A DNA stretch of 64,000 nt from the NCBI RefSeq assembly GCF_003388735.1, contig NZ_QUBQ01000001.1:1178001-1242000 (forward strand). Direction: 5' to 3'. Both the position numbers and the translations under genes were made by a program. Source of the stretch: Paenibacillus paeoniae (lineage in GTDB: Bacteria > Bacillota > Bacilli > Paenibacillales > Paenibacillaceae). Positions 36,697-44,869 of the stretch are shown here, piece by piece; position 1 is the stretch's first letter; each line of letters opens with the position of its first letter. The notes beneath the pieces are model-generated. The model had not been told where the DNA came from. It was given only the letters and a program-made list of their open reading frames with translations, and made no database searches.

Positions 36697-37446
36697 GTGA
36701 GAATCGACGTATTGACGTTGTTCCCGGAGATGTTCGAAGGTGTCTTCGGGGCGAGCATTTTGGGCAAAGCGAAGGCCAAAGGAATCGTATCGCTGGAAGC
36801 GGTCAACTTCCGCGATTATGCCAACAATAAGCATAACACGGTAGATGATTATCCGTACGGCGGGGGCGGGGGCATGGTGCTGAAGCCTGATCCGGTGTTC
36901 GCGGCCGTTGAGGATCTCCAGAATGAGGCAGATAGTAAACCGCGCGTCATTCTGATGTGTCCGCAAGGAGAGACGTTCACGCAGCAGAAGGCGGAAGAGC
37001 TGTCTAAGGAAAAGCATCTTGTACTCATCTGCGGACATTACGAAGGGTATGACGAGCGTATTCGAGAGCATCTTGTGACTGACGAGCTGTCCATTGGCGA
37101 TTATGTACTCACTGGCGGCGAGATTCCAGCCATGACAGTCATTGATAGCGTCGTTCGACTGCTGCCTGGCGTGCTGGGTAATGAGACGTCAGCGATTACC
37201 GATTCGTATAGCACAGGACTGCTGGAGCATCCCCATTATACCCGTCCTCCGGAGTTCCGGGGCTGGAGTGTTCCGGATATTCTCGTATCCGGGCATCATG
37301 CGAATATCGAAGCCTGGCGCAGAGAGCAATCACTTCTGCGGACGCTGGAGCGACGTCCTGACCTGCTGCAGACAGCGGAGCTGACCGCGAAGGAGAAGAA
37401 GTGGCTGGCTTCCTTGCCCAAGCAAAGCAAGACAGAACAACAATAA
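36697..37446 (+). CDS. trmD: tRNA (guanine-37-N1)-methyltransferase
   Basis: The 249-residue SPOUT methyltransferase begins [14 protein letters not shown], and has [46 protein letters not shown] (trefoil knot SAM site) and [11 protein letters not shown]. It methylates G37 of tRNAs to prevent frameshifting. A GTG start at 36697 gives the standard N-terminus. Unlike in B. subtilis it is separated from rplS by an inverted cell-surface gene, and it ends in a hairpin. Confidence 0.97.
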   Translation: MRIDVLTLFPEMFEGVFGASILGKAKAKGIVSLEAVNFRDYANNKHNTVDDYPYGGGGGMVLKPDPVFAAVEDLQNEADSKPRVILMCPQGETFTQQKAEELSKEKHLVLICGHYEGYDERIREHLVTDELSIGDYVLTGGEIPAMTVIDSVVRLLPGVLGNETSAITDSYSTGLLEHPHYTRPPEFRGWSVPDILVSGHHANIEAWRREQSLLRTLERRPDLLQTAELTAKEKKWLASLPKQSKTEQQ

Positions 37447-37484
37447 GGGAATGCGGCTTCCAGTGGAGGCTGCATTCCCTTATT
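37442..37484. terminator. Hairpin terminator between trmD and the convergent SLH/CAP gene
   Basis: The perfect 13-bp stem AATAAGGGAATGC / GCATTCCCTTATT overlaps the trmD stop codon. A/T ends on both sides allow use from either strand. Confidence 0.75.
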
Positions 37485-37494
37485 GGCTTAATGG

Positions 37495-38946
37495 CTAATC
37501 TGCCGAATGAAGCGGCGTATAAAAGTCCTGGGTATAATACACTTGATAATATCCGCCAATTGCAACACCTGTTCCCATATGAGTCAGCTTGGCATTGAGC
37601 AACGTTTCGCGATGGCCGGAAGTCGAATTAAGCAGCGTATAATGCGTAATGATACTATTATCGAAGCCTGCGGCAATGTTTTCCGAAGCTAATTGGTAGG
37701 TAATGCCTCTTGCTTTCATTCGGTCGAACGGTGTTTTGTTGTCCAGATTTTTATGGCTGAAGAACTGTTTGTCCCGCATGTTCTCGCTATGGCCTCTTGC
37801 TGCAGCTCCGGCAAGCTTGTCCCATTGCAAGACAGGAATGCCCCTCACAGCTCGCTCCGCATTAACGAGGTCGAACAATTGCCTCTCCAGCGCATCCCGG
37901 AAAGCAGCGGTGTTGGCTCGCGGGTCGAGTTTCGATAACGTCCCTTTTTGTCGCAGAATGCCTGAGATGTTGTCCTTATTTTGTGTGTCGATCAGTAAAG
38001 TGGTTCGGATTCCGTCGGCAGTATAGGCGTAATAGGAGTCCTTCGTCTCCGTGTCAGTTGCACCAGCCAATTGCTTCTTGGCCTCACCGAGCGTCAGACC
38101 TGTTGTCAGGCCGCCGGGAAGATTCCAGCTTTTCCTCGAAACGGAGAACTGTGCTGCGATCTTGCCGTCCATGACGCCGTACATTGCGAGCTCAGCATTG
38201 TTCTTGTTATAGACGTACCAGTTGTACGGATATTCGCTCGGGTCGATGCGATCCGGCTTACCGAGCCGGAAGGTGAGCTTCTCTACTTCATCGCCGATGT
38301 CAATGCCATGCAAGCCGATTGGTTGCTGCTGCACCTTGGTACCTGATAATTGTTTCGTGTGATCTTTGAGCATAAAGATAAAAGTCAGGGCTTCTGCACG
38401 CGTTACGCCGCCATCGGGTACGAACCCCTTAATGGTGGCCGAAGTACGGCCCTTCGAGATGCCTTCGTCCAGCAGCCACTGAATCGCTTCGTTTTCAGAG
38501 TAGCGTTTGCCGCCGGCAGCCGTTGCCATGATTAAGGCAGCTTGTCCTCTTCGGAAGCCTCCGCGTTTGTTATTGAAGGTTACGGGCCAACCGTATTGGT
38601 CGGCAAATTGGTAATAAGAGTCGTACCATTGACCACCTGCTCCACCAGCTTTAATGTCTGTTCCGTATGCGCGAAGCAGCATAGCGAGAAATTCAGCTTC
38701 GTTGACCGGTCTGTCTGGTTGAAAGCTTCCATCCTCGTAGCCTTTGGCCAAGCCTTCGTTCAAGGCTCGCTCGATATACGATGAAGCCCAGTGGCCTTCC
38801 GTATCCGACCTGACATCGGCTTGCGCTTGCCCTGCTGGAGCGAAGGGAGAGAGGAGCAAGCCTGTCACCGACATGATCATCATGATTTTTTTTGCCATTG
38901 GCATGGGGACTGATTTTGGTCCGGGTTCCTTCTGAATCGGTAACAT
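37495..38946 (-). CDS. Cell-surface protein with SLH domains and a CAP (SCP/PR1-like) domain
   Basis: The 483-residue protein has a long basic leader and signal peptide (hydrophobic MMIMSVTGLLLSPFAPAG, cleavage near AQA). S-layer homology repeats span about residues 45-190 (WASSYIERALNEGLAKGYEDG; QWLLDEGISKG), followed by a CAP-associated N domain (about 210-330, GIDIGDEVEKLTFRLGKPD) and a C-terminal CAP domain (about 360-483, LFDLVNAERAVRGIP, HSENM, GHRETLLNAKLTHMG) like YkwD. SLH binds pyruvylated wall polymer. The role of bacterial CAP domains is mostly unknown. The second of two adjacent ATG codons, six bases after GGAGG, is used. The gene sits antisense inside a translation-gene block. 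Confidence 0.88.
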   Translation of the reverse strand: MLPIQKEPGPKSVPMPMAKKIMMIMSVTGLLLSPFAPAGQAQADVRSDTEGHWASSYIERALNEGLAKGYEDGSFQPDRPVNEAEFLAMLLRAYGTDIKAGGAGGQWYDSYYQFADQYGWPVTFNNKRGGFRRGQAALIMATAAGGKRYSENEAIQWLLDEGISKGRTSATIKGFVPDGGVTRAEALTFIFMLKDHTKQLSGTKVQQQPIGLHGIDIGDEVEKLTFRLGKPDRIDPSEYPYNWYVYNKNNAELAMYGVMDGKIAAQFSVSRKSWNLPGGLTTGLTLGEAKKQLAGATDTETKDSYYAYTADGIRTTLLIDTQNKDNISGILRQKGTLSKLDPRANTAAFRDALERQLFDLVNAERAVRGIPVLQWDKLAGAAARGHSENMRDKQFFSHKNLDNKTPFDRMKARGITYQLASENIAAGFDNSIITHYTLLNSTSGHRETLLNAKLTHMGTGVAIGGYYQVYYTQDFYTPLHSAD

Positions 38947-39013
38947 CATACACCTCCAATTAACTCTTATGTCAATGACAGTATACATGAACAGGGCGGG
39001 TGGAAGGAACCAG

Positions 39014-39042
39014 TTGATTTGTGCATCTAACTATGGTAAAAT
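39014..39042 (+). promoter_or_regulatory. Promoter for rplS
   Basis: TTGATT (39014-39019) and an extended -10, TGG-TAAAAT (39034-39042), are spaced by 17 bases. It provides rplS with its own promoter, needed because the SLH/CAP gene separates it from trmD. The leader of about 100 bases (39049-39147) is GC-rich and could hold a ribosomal-protein L19 leader structure; I could not fold it with confidence. Confidence 0.65.
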
Positions 39043-39147
39043 TTCTAATGTTGTTCATAAAGTCGGACGGTCCGCTATAAGCGAAGATCGGGCTCAGGGG
39101 AGCCTAGGGAGCTTACATGAACGTCTATGGTGGAAGGAGTGAACTCA

Positions 39148-39489
39148 ATGAATATCGTACAAGCAATTACTCAAGAACAATTGCGTAGTGATCTTCCAAG
39201 CTTCCGTCCTGGTGACACGCTGAAGGTTTACGTTAAAGTTATCGAGGGAACGCGCGAGCGTATCCAACTGTTCGAAGGCGTTGTTATTAAACGTCGCGGC
39301 GGCGGAATCAGCGAGACTTTTACGGTGCGTAAAATTTCTTACGGTGTTGGTGTGGAAAGAACTTTCCCAATCCATTCGCCTAAGCTTGACAAAATCGAAG
39401 TGGCTCGCCGTGGTAAAGTGCGTCGTGCTAAGCTGTACTACCTACGTAGTCTGCGCGGTAAAGCTGCTAGAATTAAAGAGATTCGCTAA
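39148..39489 (+). CDS. rplS: 50S ribosomal protein L19
   Basis: The 113-residue protein has the L19 signature: [57 protein letters not shown] and [17 protein letters not shown]. It lies at the 30S-50S interface. GGAAGGAG precedes ATG 39148, so the frame start at 39127 is rejected. A terminator follows at 39504, then lepB. Confidence 0.97.
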   Translation: MNIVQAITQEQLRSDLPSFRPGDTLKVYVKVIEGTRERIQLFEGVVIKRRGGGISETFTVRKISYGVGVERTFPIHSPKLDKIEVARRGKVRRAKLYYLRSLRGKAARIKEIR

Positions 39490-39503
39490 GAAGAAACGTC
39501 AAG

Positions 39504-39539
39504 AGGGGCTTGCGCAAACAAGCTCCTTTTCGTTTTTTT
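39504..39539 (+). terminator. Terminator after rplS
   Basis: The stem AGGGGCTTG / CAAGCTCCT with one G-T pair is followed by TTTTCGTTTTTTT. Confidence 0.75.
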
Positions 39540-39587
39540 ATCGCTACCCTTACATACTACAGCGTTAAAGGAAAGAAGGCGAAATGG

Positions 39588-40295
39588 ATGGATTCACAAC
39601 ATCGCAACGAAGAGAAGAACCCAAACGAAACGGTCGACACTCCTGACAATCATACGAACCGTCAGTCCGAAGAGATGACTGGACGTTCCACCAGGCAGCG
39701 TCCCGCTGGCAAAAAAGGGGGAGCGTACAAGGAGATTGTAGAATGGATTAAAGCGCTCGTCATTGCGGTTGTACTCGTGTTTTTCATTCGCCAGTTCCTG
39801 TTCTCGCCATTTATCGTGGATGGTCCGTCCATGGAACCTAACTTTGAATCGGGCGAGCGGCTGATTGTGAATAAAATTTTGTATACGTTCCGCGAGCCAA
39901 AGTTCGGGGAAGTCGTCGTTTTCGACGTTCCGGAACAAGGCCGTAAGTTTATAAAACGCGTCATTGGTGTGCCGGGTGATAAAATTAAGCTGGAAGGCGA
40001 CAATTTGTACATTAACGACGAGCTGGTTGAGGAGCCTTATATTAAAGAAGCAATCGAAGCCGCTCATGCTAATGGAGAACTGTACAATGGTGACGGCACA
40101 AGCTACAATTTCCCGAACGATATGGTGCAAGAAATGGTGGTGCCTGAAGGCAAGATCTTCGCAATGGGTGATCATCGTGACAATAGCACAGACAGCCGTA
40201 TGATCGGCTTTGTAGACGACAAAGAAGTTGTAGGACGGGCGGATGTCATTTTCTGGCCGCTCGACAAGATCAGTTTTATCAAGCATCGGTATTAG
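39588..40295 (+). CDS. lepB: Signal peptidase I
   Basis: The 235-residue type I signal peptidase has one membrane segment (about residues 55-72), the catalytic Ser S81 in VDGPSMEPNFESGERL, the catalytic Lys K123 in RKFIKRVIGVPGDKI, and the box E motif MGDHRDNSTDSRMIG. It cleaves Sec and Tat signal peptides outside the membrane. The first 50 residues form an unusually long, hydrophilic cytoplasmic tail rich in Asn, Arg and Gln. Its function is not evident, and initiation further downstream cannot be excluded. In this group lepB lies between rplS and rbgA. Confidence 0.94.
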   Translation: MDSQHRNEEKNPNETVDTPDNHTNRQSEEMTGRSTRQRPAGKKGGAYKEIVEWIKALVIAVVLVFFIRQFLFSPFIVDGPSMEPNFESGERLIVNKILYTFREPKFGEVVVFDVPEQGRKFIKRVIGVPGDKIKLEGDNLYINDELVEEPYIKEAIEAAHANGELYNGDGTSYNFPNDMVQEMVVPEGKIFAMGDHRDNSTDSRMIGFVDDKEVVGRADVIFWPLDKISFIKHRY

Positions 40296-40310
40296 ACATG
40301 AGGTGAAGGC

Positions 40311-41198
40311 ATGGCCATTCAATGGTTTCCGGGTCATATGACCCGTGCCAGACGGCAAATTCAAGACAAACTTAAACTTATCGACATTGCCATAGAGCTG
40401 CTTGATGCGCGTGTACCGCTGTCAAGCCGAAACCCGATGGTGGACGATATTTTGCAAAACAAACCGAGATTGATTGTGCTGAACAAGTCTGATCTAGCCG
40501 ATCCGAAGACAACGGAGAAGTGGATGACTTATTTCGCCCAAGAGGGTCATGAATGCGTCGCTGTCGATTCCCATACGGGGACTAGGGTGGGCGATATTCC
40601 GACTAAGGCGAAGGAGCTTTTGCACGAGAAGATATCGAGGCAAATTGCCAAAGGCATTAATCCGCGCGCGGTGCGGGGCTTGATCGTCGGTATTCCCAAC
40701 GTAGGGAAATCTACGCTGATCAATCGCCTTGCAGGCCGCAATATTGCAGCTACCGGTGATAAGCCGGGTGTCACGAAGGGCCAGCAATGGATTAAAGTGG
40801 GCACGGAGATGGAGCTTCTGGATACGCCAGGTATTCTATGGCCGAAGTTCGAAGATCAGCTCGTTGGTTATCGACTTGCCATGACCGGTGCTATCCGGGA
40901 ACAAATTCTGAATGTGGATGATATTGCGTTTTTCGCTGTTCGTGAGCTAGCTGATCGGTATTGGCCTGCACTGCAGGAGCGATACGATCTAGTGAAGCCG
41001 CCTTCGGATCCGGAAGACAGCGAAGAAATCGTACGCATCATGGAAGATATCGGTCGTAAGCGCGGCTGCTTAATGGGAGGCGGGCGCGTCGATCTGGAGA
41101 AGGCGTCGGGCATTATTCTGCGTGATCTCAGAGCGGGCAAGCTGGGCAGAATTACGCTGGAAGCTCCTTACGACGATATGCCTGTGAGAAAGCTGTAG
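40311..41198 (+). CDS. rbgA: Ribosome biogenesis GTPase RbgA (YlqF)
   Basis: The 295-residue protein begins [16 protein letters not shown], the RbgA hallmark, and shows the circularly permuted GTPase order: G4 LNKSDLAD comes before G1 [14 protein letters not shown], then G3 LDTPGILWP. It acts late in 50S assembly. It lies 15 bases after lepB and 35 bases before rnhB, in the same order as in B. subtilis apart from lepB. Confidence 0.96.
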   Translation: MAIQWFPGHMTRARRQIQDKLKLIDIAIELLDARVPLSSRNPMVDDILQNKPRLIVLNKSDLADPKTTEKWMTYFAQEGHECVAVDSHTGTRVGDIPTKAKELLHEKISRQIAKGINPRAVRGLIVGIPNVGKSTLINRLAGRNIAATGDKPGVTKGQQWIKVGTEMELLDTPGILWPKFEDQLVGYRLAMTGAIREQILNVDDIAFFAVRELADRYWPALQERYDLVKPPSDPEDSEEIVRIMEDIGRKRGCLMGGGRVDLEKASGIILRDLRAGKLGRITLEAPYDDMPVRKL

Positions 41199-41233
41199 AA
41201 ATACAGCGTTTCGGGGAAACGGGGGAAAGTCAC

Positions 41234-41833
41234 GTGTTGGGATTGGAGCGTGCGGTCTGGGACGAAGGAATTGTTCGGATTGCGGGTGTGGATGAAGTGG
41301 GGCGGGGATGCCTATTCGGCGATGTGGTAGCTGGCGCTGTCATTCTGCCTCCGGGCCTTGTCATAGAAGGAATTAATGATTCCAAGAAGCTGTCGGAGAA
41401 GAAACGTGAGTATTTGTACGATATTATTGCAGAGCAGGCCATCTCTTGGTCTGTCGCACACGTCGATGCCGAGACGGTGGATCGGATCAACATCAAGCAA
41501 GCGGCTAGGCTTGCGATGAAGCTTGCGGTGGAGTCGCTTAGCGTTTCTGCCCAATACTTGCTGGTTGATGCAGAGAAGATTGATCTGGAACTGCCCCAGC
41601 AAGCCATCATTAAGGGTGATGCGACTAGCCAGTCTATTGCTGCGGCTTCCATTATGGCCAAAGTGACCCGTGACCGGCTTTGTGCGGGCGAGTGGGAACA
41701 GCAATATCCCCATTACGGCATAGCCATACATAAAGGATACGCTACCAAACTGCATCAGCAACGGTTGCTTGAGATGGGGCCGTCTCCACTTCATCGGCGC
41801 ATGTTTTTGCGCAAGCTGCTTGGAGAAGTATAA
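41234..41833 (+). CDS. rnhB: Ribonuclease HII
   Basis: The 199-residue protein has the RNase HII active-site signature IAGVDEVGRGCLFGDVV (catalytic D and E), the later IDSKK-like INDSKKLSEKKRE, and LLVDAEKID with the third Asp, then KGDATSQSIAAASIMAKVTRD. It removes ribonucleotides from DNA. GTG 41234 is used with GGGGGAAAG upstream. The N-terminus is short and lacks the extra domain of B. subtilis RnhB (255 residues). Confidence 0.95.
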   Translation: MLGLERAVWDEGIVRIAGVDEVGRGCLFGDVVAGAVILPPGLVIEGINDSKKLSEKKREYLYDIIAEQAISWSVAHVDAETVDRINIKQAARLAMKLAVESLSVSAQYLLVDAEKIDLELPQQAIIKGDATSQSIAAASIMAKVTRDRLCAGEWEQQYPHYGIAIHKGYATKLHQQRLLEMGPSPLHRRMFLRKLLGEV

Positions 41834-41872
41834 ATTAGATAAAAGCTAGCTAACGCTTGTTATTCGGCGAAG

Positions 41873-41914
41873 AACGCCTTGTTCGTTCCGTTGCCGATTT
41901 GCGGGCGTTTTTTT
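41873..41914 (+). terminator. Terminator after rnhB
   Basis: AACGCC pairs with GGCGTT across a long loop and is followed by seven T. The stem is short, so strength is moderate. Confidence 0.55.
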
Positions 41915-41970
41915 GTGGAAAAATTCGTATAGGGCATAAAGAATTAATGGATCTCGATCGGGCCTTCATG

Positions 41971-41995
41971 GAAGGGGCCATAGGACCGATATAAT
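41971..41995 (+). promoter_or_regulatory. Candidate sigma-D/sigma-A -10 region before the FliK-like gene
   Basis: ACCGATAT (41985-41992) matches seven of eight positions of the sigma-D -10 GCCGATAT and overlaps a TATAAT (41990-41995). The -35 is poor for either factor. A sigma-D signal would fit the flagellar-type product downstream. Confidence 0.35.
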
Positions 41996-42043
41996 AGATA
42001 TCTTTAGCGTGGGAAGCAATCCGCGGGTCGGGGGAGAAACAGT

Positions 42044-44128
42044 ATGAATATCAGTCAAATGATGCGAGGGTTGCTGGGTGATGCGGTGAGCGGGGAAACC
42101 CGTGCGATGGAATTAAAAGTCGGCCAGGTCGTAAGAGGCGTCGTGGTACAGACATTCGAAAATAATGAAGCGCTTATTCAAATAAATGGCGCGCAAGTCC
42201 GCGCCAAGCTGGAGATGCCGATGACGACAGGCCAGTCGGCTATGTTGCAGGTGCAGCCCGAATCTAATAGCTCGGTCGTTTTGCTGAAGGCAGTTGATAT
42301 CAGCGCGTCCGGCCTGCTGGACGATACTTTTCGTGATTATGCCAAGCAGCTTGGCTTGCCGGATCAGCGCTGGGCGCTTGATATTGTGAAGGATCTTCGA
42401 AGGGAAGGCTTCCCGTTCAACCGTACAACAGCGCAGGCATTCCAAGCGGCGATTGCAGCCATGCCGCGAGGCGCCGATCAAGAGCAGTGGATGACAGCCG
42501 CTGCGGCCGCTTTCAAACGGGGCTTGCCTATGACGGCAACTACGATCGCGTCGATGGGCCAGGTCATGTTCGGCCGGGCGCCGCATGAGCTTATGGATTC
42601 GTTGCAGCGTCAGCTAGGTGCGTTTGTTGGAGGTTCTGGCATGCCGGAAGCGGGCGGCGAAGCTAGATCGGCCCAGCATGCGGGAGCGCGTGTACTGGCG
42701 CTGCTGATGCAAGGAGATGCATTGCTTCGGGGAGGTCTAGCTTCAAGCAACAGTGGCAGCTCGGCGGCTGCCCCTGCTGCTCAAGGGCAACCGGCTGCTG
42801 CGGCCGCACAGACAACAGTTCCGGGACAATTCGCTCCACAAGTTGCCGCGGGAGTGCCGACAGGCGGAAATAATGCAAACCCGGCAGACAGCGCCAACAC
42901 AAGCCCAGCAGGGGGCACCAGCGCAAGTCTGGCCGGAACTAACACAAGTTCTGCAAGCAGCGCCAATCCAGGCCCTGCAGGCGGGATCCATGCAAGCTCT
43001 GCAGGTAATCCGGGCACTGGCCAAGCCTCCGCCGCATCAGGTGCCAGTACAAATTGGCTGGGCGGGATGATGAAGTGGCTGGGCGTCGACCATGAGCTTC
43101 AGCTTGCCAAAGCAGCGACCACAGTCGAGAATGGCAGTCAGTCGGGGGCGGCGCAGTCGTCGAGGCAAGCCGCAGTCGAGGCTGGCATGTTGCGTCCCCA
43201 GACTGGAGCAGCGAGCGGGCAGTCTCAAGGTGCGGTTGCAAGCCAAAGCCAGGCTTCGCCCCTTACGGCTGGAGCCAACGGGGAGACGCTGGCATCCGCT
43301 GCAGCCCGGCCTGAGGCGTCTGTAGCGGGAATGAGAAGCGATGCGGCTGTTATAGCGCCTAGAGGAGCCGAGTCAGGCGCAGCAGAAGCGGGAAGGTCGC
43401 TAGCGGCTAATGCGCAGCCAACTTCGTCGCCATCTGCACAAGGCGCACAGCCGCACCAACCGTCCATGGGAGATGGCTGGAGTCGCGGAGACCAGACGCC
43501 TGCAGCATCCCAGACCGTCCAGCATGCGGCTGCGGCATCTCCAAGCGCGGTGCCAACGGAGACGCTTAAGAACGCATTGCTCACACTTGTGGGGGCAAGC
43601 GACACGCCTCCGGCAATTAAGGAAACGGCTCAGCAACTGATCCATCAGATTACAGGTCAGCAGCTTCTGCTTACGCCGGAACGCAACAGCTCTGTGTTTA
43701 CTCATGTGACGATGTTCATTCCGCTGAAGGATGCGAATGGCGGAACGACGGCGTCGGTCCATATTCAAACTCGTCGGGGAAAAAGAGGAGAGCTTGACGC
43801 CGACAATTGCCGTCTGCTGTTCAATCTGTCCATGGCCTCGCTAGGCGACACGTTAGTAGATGTGAATGTGACGAACAAAATCGTCAGCTTGAATATATGG
43901 AATGATCATCCTGCAATTGCGGAGCTTATCGAGGGCTCGCGGGGGAATATTGCCACGCGACTTCAGGAAACGGGCTATCAGCTGTTATCGCTGCGCGCTA
44001 CTCCGCTCCCAAGTCCGGAAGATAGCGCGGAAGCAGCGACTGCTGCGAAAGATAAGAAGATGCAGGCTCCACCTGATCTCTCGCAATTTTCCTCTACGCG
44101 CTACAAAGGGGTGGATTATCGGATATGA
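42044..44128 (+). CDS. Large Ala/Gly/Ser/Gln-rich protein with FliK-like C-terminal domain (YlqG position)
   Basis: The 694-residue protein has three parts. The N-terminal 200 residues form an ordered domain (VGQVVRGVVVQTFENNEALIQ, QPESNSSVVLLKAVD). A central 300-residue low-complexity region (about 215-510) is built from Ala, Gly, Ser, Thr, Asn and Gln. The C-terminal domain (VTMFIPLKDANGGTTASVHI, GDTLVDVNVTNKIVSL, LQETGYQLLSLRATPL) resembles the flagellar hook-length-control FliK C-domain. It occupies the ylqG site next to an FlhB C-domain homologue, and FliK and FlhB C-domains interact in flagellar export switching. A related export-length function is inferred. The region is GC-rich. Confidence 0.7.
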   Translation: MNISQMMRGLLGDAVSGETRAMELKVGQVVRGVVVQTFENNEALIQINGAQVRAKLEMPMTTGQSAMLQVQPESNSSVVLLKAVDISASGLLDDTFRDYAKQLGLPDQRWALDIVKDLRREGFPFNRTTAQAFQAAIAAMPRGADQEQWMTAAAAAFKRGLPMTATTIASMGQVMFGRAPHELMDSLQRQLGAFVGGSGMPEAGGEARSAQHAGARVLALLMQGDALLRGGLASSNSGSSAAAPAAQGQPAAAAAQTTVPGQFAPQVAAGVPTGGNNANPADSANTSPAGGTSASLAGTNTSSASSANPGPAGGIHASSAGNPGTGQASAASGASTNWLGGMMKWLGVDHELQLAKAATTVENGSQSGAAQSSRQAAVEAGMLRPQTGAASGQSQGAVASQSQASPLTAGANGETLASAAARPEASVAGMRSDAAVIAPRGAESGAAEAGRSLAANAQPTSSPSAQGAQPHQPSMGDGWSRGDQTPAASQTVQHAAAASPSAVPTETLKNALLTLVGASDTPPAIKETAQQLIHQITGQQLLLTPERNSSVFTHVTMFIPLKDANGGTTASVHIQTRRGKRGELDADNCRLLFNLSMASLGDTLVDVNVTNKIVSLNIWNDHPAIAELIEGSRGNIATRLQETGYQLLSLRATPLPSPEDSAEAATAAKDKKMQAPPDLSQFSSTRYKGVDYRI

Positions 44129-44436
44129 GTCAGGAGAATGAAGGCAGGGATAGGCCGTCGCCCATGCGCAAGGCCGTGGCGCTTAAGTACGAGCCTGGTG
44201 ATCGTACGGCTCCTGTACTTGTAGCAAAAGGACAAGGATTAATCGCGGATCAGATTCTGGAAAAAGCAAAAGAGAACGGAGTGCCGGTTCAGGAAGACCC
44301 ATCGCTTGTTGAGGTGTTATCCAAGCTGGATGTGGATCAGGAAATTCCTGCCGAGCTCTACGCTCTGGTAGCGGAGATTTTAACGTTCGTTTATCAATCG
44401 GACCGCAAAGCGAAGGAGATGAACGATGAGCGTTAA
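44125..44436 (+). CDS. FlhB C-terminal-domain-like protein (YlqH)
   Basis: The 103-residue protein corresponds only to the cytoplasmic C-terminal domain of FlhB/YscU: AVALKYEPGDRTAPVLVAKG, then LIADQILEKAKENGVPVQED and IPAELYALVAEILTFVYQ. The autocleavage motif NPTH of true FlhB is replaced around YEPGD, so self-cleavage is unlikely. Such stand-alone 'FlhX' proteins can replace the FlhB C-domain in export switching. It overlaps the preceding gene by four bases (ATGA), supporting a joint function. Confidence 0.85.
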   Translation: MSQENEGRDRPSPMRKAVALKYEPGDRTAPVLVAKGQGLIADQILEKAKENGVPVQEDPSLVEVLSKLDVDQEIPAELYALVAEILTFVYQSDRKAKEMNDER

Positions 44437-44797
44437 CCGTCAGAGGCTAGGACGGATAGGGGAAGCGGAGGCGAGGCGTCGTCTGGAGTTGCTAGGTTAC
44501 GTCATCTTGGTTGCCAATTGGCGTACCAGGCATGGGGAGTTGGATGTGGTGGCTGTAGATGGCGAACGTCTTGTCTTTGTCGAAGTCAGATCGCGCAGCG
44601 CCGTCAGCGGGGGCAGATACGGCACGGCTGCAGAATCGGTCGATCCCCGCAAGCAAAGGCAGGTACGCCTGCTCGCACAGAGCTATATGCACTTTACGAA
44701 CCGGTATGACGCCTCCGTGCGCTTCGATGTGATCGCTGTGACGATAGGCGAGGAAGACAACATTACAGATTACAGGCATTACAAAGCCGCATTCTGA
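44426..44797 (+). CDS. YraN family (UPF0102) nuclease-fold protein
   Basis: The 123-residue protein has the YraN pattern: GRIGEAEARRRLELLGYVIL, NWRTRHGELDVVAVDG and LVFVEVRSRS, with the restriction-endonuclease-like GE(L)D...(V)EVR active-site arrangement. It resembles Holliday-junction resolvase folds; its cellular role is unproven. It overlaps the previous gene by 11 bases. A short hairpin (CCGGAGGATGA / TCATCCGG, near 44801) follows. Confidence 0.92.
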   Translation: MSVNRQRLGRIGEAEARRRLELLGYVILVANWRTRHGELDVVAVDGERLVFVEVRSRSAVSGGRYGTAAESVDPRKQRQVRLLAQSYMHFTNRYDASVRFDVIAVTIGEEDNITDYRHYKAAF

Positions 44798-44869
44798 GCC
44801 GGAGGATGATCTCTCATCCGGATTCATGATGCGGCTTTATGGCTTTATATAGATGTTGATTTGAGGCTG

